From positions 62,395-126,394 of the forward strand of contig VXAA01003326.1 of assembly GCA_013399115.1 (NCBI GenBank): DNA of 64,000 nucleotides, read 5' to 3'. This DNA is from Anseranas semipalmata (taxonomy: Eukaryota; Chordata; Aves; Anseriformes; Anseranatidae). The position numbers were made by a program, and so were the translations under genes. The notes below the pieces were generated by a model that saw only the letters and a list, made by a program, of their open reading frames with translations, made no database searches and was not told the origin of the DNA. Every line of letters begins with the position of its first letter. The stretch's first letter is position 1. Positions 1 through 11,942 of the stretch are shown here, piece after piece.

Positions 1-1463
1 AGACAGAGTGGAGACATGCAACTAGAAGTGACTGACAGAGACAACGAAGTGGTCACCTTCTTCCAGATACACAATTCACAGAACAGAAATACTAACCAAC
101 ATGGTCTTTAGTGTCACTAGCAATGGATATTGACCCTGTATCAACCCTGTTTCAGGGTTTTTCTTCATTTTTGTTTTGTTGGTTTGGTGCTTTGTTGCTG
201 TTGATGTTGTTTTTAATGAAAACATTAGAAAATAAAAAATAAGTAAATGCAACATTTTCACAAATTAGATTTATATGAACAACAAAATTTGTGCTTCTTG
301 GTCCAGATCCCCATGCTGTTGAAGCAATGGGCAACCAGGCCATGATGAAGCTTTGTCCTCTTATTTCAATGTGTGAAGAAGTAGTTTTCTATCATCATTC
401 AAGTTAACTTTTTGTAAGGCGATGTCCAAATATTTTTTAAGTCTTTGTATATATTATTATTCCCATGTTACAGATGATTGAAGAGAGACCAGTCATGTGT
501 GTCTCTCAAGTCATGACATAAGTTCTACAGAAAATGCATCCAACACAGCCCAGCATCATGAGTGTAGATTAAACTGCATGATTGGATCTAAATTAATGTC
601 CCTAATCTCCTTACTAAGCTCCCCCAGCATCCTCTAAGGTACTCAGTGTGCAATAGAGACTCAACCAGAGCTATGGTGTAGCATGCTGTGATCGACTGAG
701 ACTTTCATGTACTCTCTGAGTCTTACCTGTTGAACCTGGGTTTAAAGAGGGGTAAAGAAAAAGTAAATAAGCCATGAATAACATTCCCAGTGCTCCGGGA
801 AATGCTGCTCCTTTAATGATCCAGCAGCTGGAACAAATGATTGCTCACTCATAACATACATATTGCAGTTGTCATAGAAACGCACTTAGCAACAAAGAAT
901 CCTTGACCTTTTCCCCATCTGTTTTGAATCTTCACAAAGGCGCATTAATTTCTATATATTGATTTTCCCTTCCCCCCCACCCCCCCAAGAGGGAAATGCC
1001 ACATTCTGCGTGGCTCTCAGACACCAGTAGAATCCTTCCAGACCTTCAGCTGATGCACTGCGGTGGTACAGCCTCTCCTTACACCTGCTCAGAGTTGGGC
1101 ACCAGCTATTTCCTAACAAAAAGATAACTGCAAATTAGGCTGTACACCTGGGAACTCCACCTCAACCTGTAAACTTGAAAAACAATCTGGTTCAGTTTGC
1201 GAGAAGCTAGGGAAGCTCAGAGCTCTGTGGTTTTCAACATAAACATCCAGGGTATGTACAGAGACACAGTCTGTAATTAAAACCCCCTTAAAACGGATGC
1301 AGACCATCCAGGAAACAAGATTGTATTGACAGAGGAAGGCTAATATGTATATAGCAACACCACGGTGAGATGAAAACAGCCCTTCTACAATGGGTATTGA
1401 TAAATTCACAAAAGAAACAGAAATGGGTGAAATTAACCCAGACTGAGTAATGGTGAAATCACT
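1..1463. other. Intergenic DNA, nothing recognised
   Basis: This is AT-rich sequence with only short chance frames. The only notable element is the C-rich tract near 967. No repeat family or exon was recognised. Confidence 0.7.
967..986. repeat. C-rich tract (CCC TT C7 A C7)
   Basis: The plus strand is almost pure C over 20 bases. The minus strand therefore has G7-T-G7-AA-GGG, which could fold as a G-quadruplex. Confidence 0.85.
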
Positions 1464-2050
1464 TGTCATGGTTTTGGCTGGGATAGAGTTAATTTTCTTG
1501 GTAGAGACTCACACAGTGCTGTGTTTTGGATTTTTGATGAAAATAGTGGTGATAACACACCAATGTTTAGTTGTTGCAGATCAGTGCTTGCACACAGCCA
1601 AGGACTTTCTGCTGCTCGTGCTGCCCTGCCAGTGAGGGGGGCACAAGGAGCTGGGGGTGACACAGCCAGGACAGCTGGCCCAGACTGGCCAAAGGGACGT
1701 CCTGTACCACATGGCATCATGCTCAGCAATAAAAGCTGGAGGAAAGGAGGAATAAAGGGGGGAAGTTCAGTGTGATGGTGTTTGTCTTCCCAAGAAACCA
1801 TTACGCATGATGGGCCCTGCTTTCCTGGGAGTGGCTGAACACCTGCCTGCTACTACTGGGAAGCAGCAAATGAATTCCTTGTTTTGCTTTGCTTGCATGC
1901 ATGGCTCTTGCTTTACCTGGTAATCTGTTTTTATTTAAACCCCTGAGTTCTAGCACTTTTACCTTGCTGGTTCTCCTCCCCACCCCACCTGGGGAAAGCA
2001 AACAAGCGGCTGTGTGGCACTCAGCTGCCTGCCGGGGCTAAATCACAACA
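1464..2050 (+). mobile_element. Solo LTR of an endogenous retrovirus, about 587 bp
   Basis: The element begins TGTCATGGTTTTGGCTGG and ends AAATCACAACA, so it has TG...CA ends with imperfectly inverted termini (TGTCATGGTTT against TGTTGTGATTT). It is flanked on both sides by CACT (1460-1463 and 2051-2054), consistent with a 4-bp target duplication. The body resembles a family of LTRs I know to be common in bird genomes, with a TATA/AATAAA-like AT element near 1728. No gag, pol or env sequence and no second LTR is present nearby, so it is a solo LTR left by recombination. Family and class are not certain. Open frames inside it are not genes. Confidence 0.75.
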
Positions 2051-3195
2051 CACTGCATGTTCTGAAGGCACAGAGGGTTTGGATAAAACTTGGCTGATCT
2101 AATCAGATTAGCCATCAGATTAGATGCCTGGGGTTTGTCTTTTTTTTTTCAACTGGTAGGACCCCATGTTTACCATTTGGGATAAATAGAATAAACTTAT
2201 TTACAAATCATTTTAGGCTAAAAATAAGAAAAAGGAAGGTAAACATTTTTACAAACTATTTCAGTCAGTTTTAAAAGATTCAAGCTTTAGGTTTTTGACT
2301 TTGTTTTTGTTTTTAATTTTCTTTTAGACCTTTTCTCAAATGGATGTTGTTTACAGTAGGCTACTTTCCACTCCTCTCCTGAAAAGTTTCATAATGAGGA
2401 AAAGAAAAAAGATGTGCACACACAGACAAAATTCACGCACACAAATGCACACACAGATCCACACAACCTGAATATCTGTAAGGAAAAAAATATGACAACT
2501 TTGAAACTCTTGCTGCTTCCTGTGGAAAATTATTAAATACTTCATTTTCCCACTAAAATGGCTTTTTGAAATATTTCAAATAACTCCTAACCACACATCA
2601 TAAATGTTTCTGAATTAGAGTGCAGAGAACGGATTGTAAACGAGTGGCTGTCATTTACGTAACAGCCCACAGGCCATGTCAAGGCACGCAACTTTACCAA
2701 AGCTCCTGATCAGTGGATTACTGTTGATGATCAGCATTTCTCCTGGAAGATCACATCTTCTTAGTATCAAAATTTTTATCTGGAAATCATATGCAAGGAA
2801 GAGTGTGGGTTATCTTGATTTTGAGGATCAGTTAAGGCCTACCTGCTGGGTCACTACTTGCTTGCACACTACAACTTAGGTACCACCAGTGGAAGAATCT
2901 TCTGCCTTGGCTGGAGAGATGAACAATGTGGCTACAAATTGTTTTCCATTTTATCTGCTCGGACCATACCAAAAGGGAAATAAAGAAGATACATAGCTGT
3001 GACAAAATAACAGCCTTTTGAGAACTGAGAAGTCCTGAGTACTAAGTTTAAAGTTGCTTGCCTGCAGGTTAGCTAAAAACAGGTATTAGACCCAGTGTGT
3101 CTGGGTCTAACGATCCTCAGTATTTGCCATTTAATTTTCAACTAGAAAAATTAGTAAAGAGAAGAAGAGCCAAAGATGGCAACACAAAGTGCAAG

Positions 3196-3218
3196 AAAAA
3201 AAAAAAAAAAGAGAGAGA
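3196..3218. repeat. Poly(A) followed by (GA)n
   Basis: Fifteen A are followed by GAGAGAGA. Confidence 0.85.
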
Positions 3219-6200
3219 AACTAGACAAATAGACATGAAACACTAACTCAACCAGGGCTGCATTCAACAGCTACAAGTTGATGCTTGGATTTTCTTAGCA
3301 AGATACAGCCCTGTAAGTGCAGGTCCATACTTTGTCAATCACCCCAAAATAACACATACATTTTTTTTCAGCATTCCCTATGACATCATAAATTTAGTAG
3401 GTGTAGGGAAGATCAGGAGGGCGTGACCAGGGTGTGTTAGGTCAAAATCATGTTTATTTGCTAACAGGAAACTCATCTTACATAGAAAGCCAAGTTTGTT
3501 GTTAGTGTAATTGAAATCTTAAAGGTCTAACCTTAGCATCATTTTTAGTTCAGATCTATCCATTACATAAAGAGAAATAATATTTTATGTTTTAATAATA
3601 GCAATACTACTATATACTACTAATAAATACAAAATTCTTATACATACCACTCTTATTTTTTTTAACTCTTTTCTTGCTGTTCTACTTACCTTTCTCCTGC
3701 TGCTTTGGGTCTCAGTGCTGGTTTGGGTCCCAGTGTGGTTTCTATAGTGGTGGTGGTGGTGAGGTTACGGTGAGTCATTAGGATCTGGAGTCCTTCACTG
3801 GGAGGAATGTAATCTTAAAGTTAGTTTCTTCTTCCTCACTCTAGGATCCATGTGCGGTCATTTTATGCTTCCTAGACCTTGTTCTTCACCAGTTTGCAGC
3901 CTCCTCATTACATCTGGATTTACTATATATGATGCCTTTTTCTGTATGCTAATATCATTTCTATTTTTGTTGTTGTTGTTGTTTTTACCCCTAAAACCAG
4001 CTTTGTTCATCTCTAGACCTGCATTTCTTTAGCTATTGGCAATCACTTTTTATAGACATGGGGTCTCCAATGCAAGACCATGGCCCATCACTGATCATCC
4101 CATCCCATGCCACGCCTTGTGTCCACACCTCTATTTCTTTACCTGCTAGAGTCATAAAACTAGCATCATAATTATTCATCATTTTTATGATGGTGGCATC
4201 ATAAAAAGATAAGCAAAAAACACATTAGCCATAGAGACCTGGCCAGTTAGAAAAAATGCAGTTACAGATAAACCAAGTAAAACAAAGCTGCAGGCAGGTC
4301 ATGAAAAGTTCACAGAGCTGGTTGGTCGAGCCTTCATGCTGAAGCTGTGCAAACTCAGTACAAATCTGGTGGCCAGTCACTAGCATTGGCAGTACTGTGT
4401 TACAGGCTACGGGGTTACAGGCACTTGTGATATTCAGATCCTTCTGCTGAAAGGCTGATATCTCTTCCTCGTGTTCTCAGAGCTCACGCAGGCATCAGAT
4501 TTACAGAAACCTTCCTTTGATAAAACTGCTGGAAATTCCTTCCTTCCCTCATTCCCTTCTTCCTTCCTACTCTCAGGACATGATCTGTTCCCTGCTGCCA
4601 GCTCAGAATGTAAACTGGCAAACTCCATAGTGCTACGGGCTCCTGACATACCCACCTCTCCTGCTATGTTATCTAATATCTGAAAGAAGGTTTCTGAGTT
4701 TTAATTAAAAATCCCAACTGTGCTGGAGTGTGCTGTAAGTTATGTCCACGCATGTGAGTGAGGTATGTAACAGAGGGTGTTCAGTTGATTACTCCGGATT
4801 ACCTTTCTACTGCACAATTGCTTGAAATTTCCTTTTCCCTTCCTTTGCTCCTATAGTCTATATTTGTAGGCTTTCATAAGCTACTTATGTGACAGTGTCC
4901 TAATAAGTGCAATTTACTTTTTCTCTCTGAAAAACAAGCAGATCGGGGGAAAGAACTGTGTGGCTGTGTAGAGAAGTGATGGATTTTCAGAGCTGCTCAT
5001 TGCTGATTTTTATAGGAGCAGGGTTATGTTCAGCATTTTTTAAATGTTTTTGTTTCTAAGTGGAGACTTCAGGATTGTAGCTTAGATTCCCATTTAAAAT
5101 TAATCGTAGCTTTGTATCTATAATCAGTACCTGGATATTTACCTAGGGCAGCTCCTTCTGAAGAACTCAGAGCTCACAATCAGAATCTCAAAAACTTCAA
5201 AATTGCTTGTTTTGGGTAGAACTAATTTCATGTCTGTTCTCTTTGGTAATACAAGTTGGAGTCCTCTGAAATTTCTCAAAGAGTGCCAAAAGAGATTATA
5301 CAGAAGTTATTTTGTAAACCTGCACCCTTGGTAGAGAGTTATCAGTTGTTTTTCTTAGAAATGTTAATAAAAACAAGAACAATTTTTTTTTTTCATCTAG
5401 GAGTCCCATAGATATTTTTAAATTTTCTGAAAAAATGCTACGAGGAACACAATTCATCCAGACTTTGAAATATTTGTATCAGGAAATCCAATTTTTCTGT
5501 TATGTCATGATACTCATTGTCAGGTTTGGTCGTGTCAATGAATTCAAGTCCATTCTCCAAACTCTATTTATGTGCCCACGATACTGTCTGGTGTCCTGAG
5601 ATACACAGAGGGGATGCAAAGAACAACCACCGCAGGCTGTGCTGGTGGAACACTGCCTGATGCAGTGCTGACACTATGTCACCCTCTTGAACAGGGCCAG
5701 AAGAAAAACTTCAGGCTTCGGGGAGCTAGTGAAAACTTAGTTCTCGTGGAGATGGGGCTTCTCCAAATTTGAATAGCTGCTGTTCATGACAGTTCAGTGT
5801 CCAGAGTCTTCTGTGCAACTTGCATGTATGATCTTGCCCAGCTTTATATCAGAAGGGGTTTGAGCTGATTTTTCCAAGTCCTTTTGTGGAGCTTCGATCA
5901 GACAATTACAGGAGACTACATGGATTTTAACAGTTCTTGATTTCTACAGCACATTTAATCTTGTCAGAATTTAAGTTGATGACATGAAAGACAGATAAAG
6001 CAATTGCAGATACTTCTGTTTGTAGGGACTTAGTAGAAACCTTCAACATAAAAATCATTGAGCAGCATCTTGGTATTGGAACAGTTATATTTTAAACACC
6101 ATTAAACTTGACAGAAATCACAGCACACGTCCTCACATAAACCTTTCAGCAAACTTCAAATGCAGAGGCAAATTCCTCTTCAGGATGGGTGGTACATAGC

Positions 6201-7831
6201 GGCACGATTTCAGAGAGGCTGTCTCACAGTTAATAAAGCCATTCAGCCTGAAAGACATCATTTTTTTAAGAAGTGACACTCCTTTGTAATTTCTTCCTTA
6301 AAAAAGCAGGGAGGGGACTGCTACTGAAAAATTAAGTCAGTGTAAAAAAACAGCACCTTCCTCTGGCTTAGGCTCAGCAAAAACAACTGTACTTCATATC
6401 AGACTCAATAGAGAAGTGTAGACTGATTTCCTCTCCATTACAGAGAAGCAGCTTAGTTGTCAGGGTACACTACTCTTATTTTTGCATCTTGAGTGCTGCT
6501 GATATTGCAAGGCATGGGAAAATGGAGAAAGATCAGAAATCTCCCAAAGTCAGCCTAAATCCTCAAAGGCCTTTCTCTGAAAGGGCTTCACCCCCGCCTG
6601 ATGCTACAGGGACAGATGCTGAGTCTACCACGTTGCAGCATGAAGCATGCACACAGTCAGTTTCCTCCAGCAATTTCCAGAGGGAAGACCTGATATTTAT
6701 TTCTTTCCCTTTCCAAGCCAGCGGGAGTTACCAGAGTTCAATTTCATCTCTCCAAACTGCAGAAAGGGAATTATCATGGCAAACACTCACAAGTCTTACT
6801 TTCCCAAACAACAGAGAAAACACACACATTACCATAAAACCTGTTCCAGCCATTTTCCCCCTTGCATGGCTTCTGCTGAGTATTTCGTTTCAGGTTGCTG
6901 ATCTGGTGGGCTGTGGGACACAGAGTGGGGCTTCTGCCATCCCAGCCCTAGAGAGCCAGGCTGCCACAGCTCCTCGTCCCCAACAAGCCCCTGACACCTG
7001 GACTGTCAAGCCCCTGAGGCTCCTGGTCTCACTCTGGTGGCTGCATTCAGACCTCTCATCCAACCACCCACTAGTCCAGCTTGAAGTTGGCTAGGGCCAC
7101 ACATGTGTACTCTGAGAGCACAACCACACAAAACAGAAACAGAATTTGGTAAGGATAGAGGACAAGCTGTAGTGAACAAGTGTAGGGATTGGTCAGGCAA
7201 GTGATTTTCACACACTTTGGGAAAATAAATTTCTTCCCAATCTCCCTTGAACCTTTGTTTCTCCACCTTTAGTCCTTACCCTAAAACATCTTAGGAGTAA
7301 CCAATACAGCGTGCTCCTTTTTCACTGATTACCAGGGCTTCTTGGGTTCCTTCACCTGTTGTTCCTCTGATCCACTGTAGACCTGTGTTTACCCTCATTT
7401 GCCTTTAATCAAATAACCTAACAGTTTTCTTCCCACTGCAAATATGTGGAAAGAGTGTGTGGTGGAAAGAGAATATCTGTAGCATGGGCAGCAAGTTCAG
7501 TCTCTGTGCAAATCTGAAAGCTAGTGTTCAGACAGGAGTGAGTCATACCTCCTGCCTGCTCCCCCCAGGCACTATTCAACTGTCCAACCTACCAGCCCTG
7601 TGCTCCTGGTGGGGCTAGTAGAGTTACCTTGGAACAAAGGTTTTTCTTCCAGTCATCAAGATTTGGTCCAGACTTGAATAGGGAAAGGTAATTTATTCAT
7701 TTGAAATTGCAGTATCAAATAATTGCATTTAAAATGCTTGCCATAATCCTTAAGGCATGAAACATGGGCCTTGGTCCTAGGGCTTTTGTGTGTTTTTAAG
7801 GGCTTGTGAGGGTTTAGGGAAAAGTAATATC

Positions 7832-7848
7832 TTTTTTTTTTTTTTTTT
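7832..7848. repeat. Poly(T) run of 17
   Basis: This is an uninterrupted T run in intergenic DNA. Confidence 0.9.
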
Positions 7849-9997
7849 AACCAGCTGCTATAGATGTAAAAATAGTCAAGCTTTCTAACACACAAGCTCT
7901 TCTTTCAGTCTGAAAGAGAAGCAGCAACTGTCAGTGTTAAATTCAGGTTGAGAACAATTGCTCTGAGTTGAACTTGATATGGTAATTAGTTAAATCATCC
8001 AAGAGAAAAAGTTGCTGGTATCTGTAAAGCAAAAATAAGTGTTCACAGGGAAAAAGGTGATGAGGTGATTATCTCCTATGGGGAGAGCAGAGACAGGTGA
8101 TTTATCACCTCTGGGAAAGGTAGAGGCAGCGAGCGGAGGGAGGAGGAAATTGTAACACACCTTAAGCCAATGTCTCTCCTGAGTCCATGCTTTTTAGCAT
8201 TCAATGCAGTTATGAATTCCAGTTCACACACTCATCTTTTGAAGGATTTGGGGTGTTTGTTTTGTTTTGTTTTGAAGGGAGTCCAAGAAAGGCCACATCT
8301 TGGATGGTTACTAAGTGTGACGTCCCCTCTCCCTGATAACCTGGTGTTTCTGTCCCTTATTGATCATGCTTGGAAACCTGTCCTTGTGCACAATGGCTGT
8401 CTACTTCTGCACACACAGTTGCCAGGAGAACACATTTTGCATTGCAGGATGTACATTATATTCAAGTATTATCCGAGAGTAAAACATGCAAAACTTACAA
8501 GTTTTGAAGGCTGTATTGTGGATATAATTTATCATGATGGCTGTGAAAATATTTTGGCAAACTTTACTTCCACTGTTCAGGAACAGCCTGGTTTCATCCA
8601 GAGTGTGTGACGACTCATAACGAATTTGCTTTTGATGAAGAGCTTTGAGAAGCTGGCAAATGCTTTGTAAAGGCTACAGAAATCTAGGACAATACATGGA
8701 AAATCATTGTGTGAAAAAGACAGTTACCACACTAAGCACAATGCAGCAGATAATAGACTGTTGTTGATCCTAAGAAGTGATTCATGCTATGTATATTATA
8801 AACACATGCAAACACATACGGGTGTACGTGAAATTTTGTTACACTAACGACTGCCATCAAGTGGCTCTGAGAGGCAAACGCAATCAAGCCAAAACACTGC
8901 AAGCACTCCTCCAGCCCAAACAGGTGAGGTGATCAAGCATCCTTATCAAGTAAAACTGGATAAAGATAGTGGTGTGACTGCCCAGAGAAAAAAAAACATG
9001 AGAGAAAAAACAACAAAACAACCAAAAAACACAGGGTTGGAGTGCCACCGCCTGCTTGAAAACATGGAGGCAAGATCATTAGTCTCAAAATATGTATTCA
9101 TGACCCCTTCCCTCATTCAGACCACACTTCTTCCTATTTGCACTTCCAGCAATTACTGGACTGCCCCTATGCTGGGACTCTTGTGCTAGAATACACCCCT
9201 CCTGGCCAAATACAGCAACATATGATAAATTAATGATGTTAGACAAGGATACAGCATTTTCTGTCGGTAGAGGTGTTGTCTCATTGCACCTTGTAATGGC
9301 TATGTGTTAACCAAGCTGCCTCCCAAGGCTTGGAAAAGATGACCAGAAGCACTCTTTAACTCCAACATTTGCTGTGAAGTCAAGTGGCTACCCCTGTGTC
9401 CCGTAGTAAGCTCCCAGGCCAGGAATGCTGCCAAAGGGGAATGTCTTTTGGCATTGTCAATGGACCAGGCCAGAGGAAGGTTTAATTTCTCAGTTGTGAC
9501 CAGGACTTTGTCAATTTGGTGTGAGATAAGGACTGAGCTGCCAAGTCTGGAGCAGATCTGGACATATGCAGAAAGAAACCCAGGATGCCTACAGAATGGT
9601 GCAGTCCAATAGATAATGAAACCTCCTTAGTCATGGCATTTCCAAGTGGACAATGGATTTGAAGTCTTTATCTTGGTTTGGGGCTTGAATGCTTTACCAC
9701 TGCATATATCCTCTTGTTTCAGACCCCTAAGTACCACACTGGATTTAGTCCTGCCTCCCTTGCGGCAGAGGTAGTGGTAGGTATCATTGATGATGCTAGA
9801 ACTTGTGGTTCACGCTCTCAGATTTGGATCTTTCTTTCCACAGGCCTGGCCTTGTCAAGCTTTTGGGCACAGTGCAAGATGAGTGGGCTGGTTTAGGCCT
9901 TTAACTGATCTTTGCATCAATAATGAAGCAGACAGGAGGTAAAGTATCCTTTGTGGTTACAACCACCAGGGATAACCTAGTGTATTTGGTCCATTTT

Positions 9998-10837
9998 AGG
10001 GCCAGTTCTCTAATGTTTTCATAAATGACTTGGATGTAGGACTTGAGTGTATACCAAGTAAGTTTGCAGATGACAATAAAATTGGGAGGAGCAGTTGACT
10101 CCATCAAGGGTAGTGAGGCCTTGCAGAGAGATCTTGACAAATTAGATAGCTGGCCAAACACCAACAAAATGAAGTTTAACAAGAGCGAATGCCAGATTCT
10201 GCACCTGGGAAGGGGCAACCCTGGATATACATACATACTGGGGGATGAGAGGCTGGAGAGCAGCCCTGCAGAAAGGGATCTGGGGGTTCTGGTCACCAGC
10301 AAGTTCAATATGACCCAGCAGTGTGTCCTGGCAGCCAAAAGGGCCAGTCGTGTCCTGGGGTGCATCAGGCACAGCANGGCTACAAAGAAGGTGAAGGGTC
10401 TAGAGGGCAAGATGTATGAGGAACAGCTGAGGTCACTTGTTTTTTTCAGCCAGGAGAAGAGGAGACTGAGGGGAGGCCTCATGGCGGCCTGCAGCTTCCT
10501 CACGAGGGGAGCAGAGGGGCAGGCGCTGATCTCTGCTCTCTGGTGACAGCGACAGGACCCGAGGGAACGGCATGGGGCTGTGACAGGGGAGGGGCAGGCT
10601 GGGTGTTAGGAAAAGGTTCTTCACCGAGAGGGTGGTCGGGCACTGGAACAGGCTCCCCAGGGCAGTGGTCACAGCACCAAGCCTGCTGGAGTTCAAGAAG
10701 CGTTTGGACAATGCTCTCAGACATAGGGTTTGGTTTTTAGGTGGTCCTATGTGGAGCCAGGTGTTGGACTCAGTGATCCTTGTGGATCCCTTCCAACTCA
10801 GGATATTGTGTGATTCTATGACTCTATGATTCTACGC
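9998..10837 (+). mobile_element. CR1 LINE fragment, 3' part, with internal gap
   Basis: The 5'-truncated copy starts in the end of the reverse transcriptase frame (KLGGAVDS, then GSEALQRDLDKL and AERDLGVLVTSKFNM are readable). It ends with the CR1 3' tail, GATTCTATGACTCTATGATTCTA, at about 10812-10834. At 10377 a single N interrupts it. The frame jumps from GCIRHS directly to ATKKVKGLEGK, so the stretch expected between these (about 150-200 bases in other CR1 copies) is missing. The copy is GC-rich compared with its flanks. It is not coding for the host. Confidence 0.93.
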
Positions 10838-11898
10838 TCCCTGTATCAGGGCTGGATTTCCTGAGTGTAGGGCAGGCTACAGAGGTTACAGTCCATCAGT
10901 ACTGTTCACTGGGGCACCCAGTCCGCTTCATGTGAGAGGGAAACAGCCTTGCTAGGTCCTTCCCACCCTCCCGATCATGGCTGCAGCCTGACCTATGTTA
11001 CATGTGATGAAAAACAAAACAAAACCTTGACAGCAGATCAACATGAGGGGTTTTCTGTCCTGTAATACTTTGAAAAGTGAAAGTTTGTTATAAAAGTTTT
11101 ACTAGATGTGGAAGAGTGGGAGAAGCCTTATAGGCTTAAGACTGTAAAAAAAGTTTGTTCGTTTGTTTGTTTGAAAGAGTTAGAAAACCACAGAATTTGA
11201 AGTTCCCCAAACATTTTCTAGGCTCTCTTTTTCCTTCATCATGCAAGAAAATCAAGATACATCAGTCATAATTTCGATTTCACCTCCTCAGTTCCACTGA
11301 TGGTTAGAATTACTCCTGTTGACACAAGTACAAAAGTATATCCTGACAGATTCAAGCAAACTCACACTTATTAAAAGCAATAAATAATTGTTATGATCCC
11401 AGAGAAGCAACATCTACTACTCTATTTGTTTTGTGTATGACTTCAGAGATTAGGGGACCCTGCTACTTAATTGCTCAGAGGGACACTAATCTTGTAAAGC
11501 TTTTTTCCTAGCAGAAGCTATCAAATAGAAGCAGGACTCCTTAATACAATTGTAGTTGTTAAATTCTCTGTTTTGTTGGGAAGTTACTATGTCCAGAAAC
11601 AATCACCAAAAACATTCTTAGAGAATAATAACGCTGCAATATCAAGGTCTGAAATTTTTAGATAAGCTAGAAGTGAGGTTTTAGTTCATGATCTTTCCTG
11701 TATGTTTATATTATCTGGTCACATGTGTTTTTTTTCTTTCCCGCAAACTAAATATTCACACCAAGCAACAGTCCTGGCAGGGAAAATTATTTCTCAGCCT
11801 CAGCTATCCTGAGAAGAAGCAAGCACAGTCACCACAAAAGATAGCACCAAAGGGAGAGCCAGTAATGGGGCATGCACAGCTAGAGGTTTTCAGAAATG

Positions 11899-11942
11899 TG
11901 GTTCTGAAAAATCTTTTTTGCACGTGAGATTTTTCAGAACCA
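11899..11942. repeat. Perfect 16-bp inverted repeat (hairpin) with 12-base loop
   Basis: The left arm, TGGTTCTGAAAAATCT (11899-11914), is the exact reverse complement of the right arm, AGATTTTTCAGAACCA (11927-11942). The loop is TTTTTGCACGTG, whose last six bases are the palindrome CACGTG. No transposon termini or known RNA family is evident around it. Confidence 0.9.

Larger units (their letters stand above)
2051..9997. other. Intergenic DNA with simple repeats
   Basis: It contains an imperfect CA-rich tract (about 2415-2464), a GGT repeat (3749-3763), a GTT repeat (3968-3983) and a CTTCC-rich tract (4536-4572). Two longer open frames (6489-7094 from a TTG codon, 8170-8610 from ATG) have no domain or composition that supports a gene. 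No exon of a known gene was recognised. Confidence 0.7.

Noticed and set aside
1466..1801. Overlapping frames on both strands at about 1.5-1.8 kb
   Set aside because: Both lie inside the solo LTR and do not encode a recognised protein.
8170..8610. 146-codon plus-strand frame beginning with ATG
   Set aside because: No domain, splice context or codon bias that I can recognise. It is consistent with a chance frame.
10043..10546. Plus-strand frame encoding KLGGAVDS...LQRDLDKL as a possible host gene
   Set aside because: It is the end of the CR1 reverse transcriptase frame and is interrupted by an N and a missing segment.
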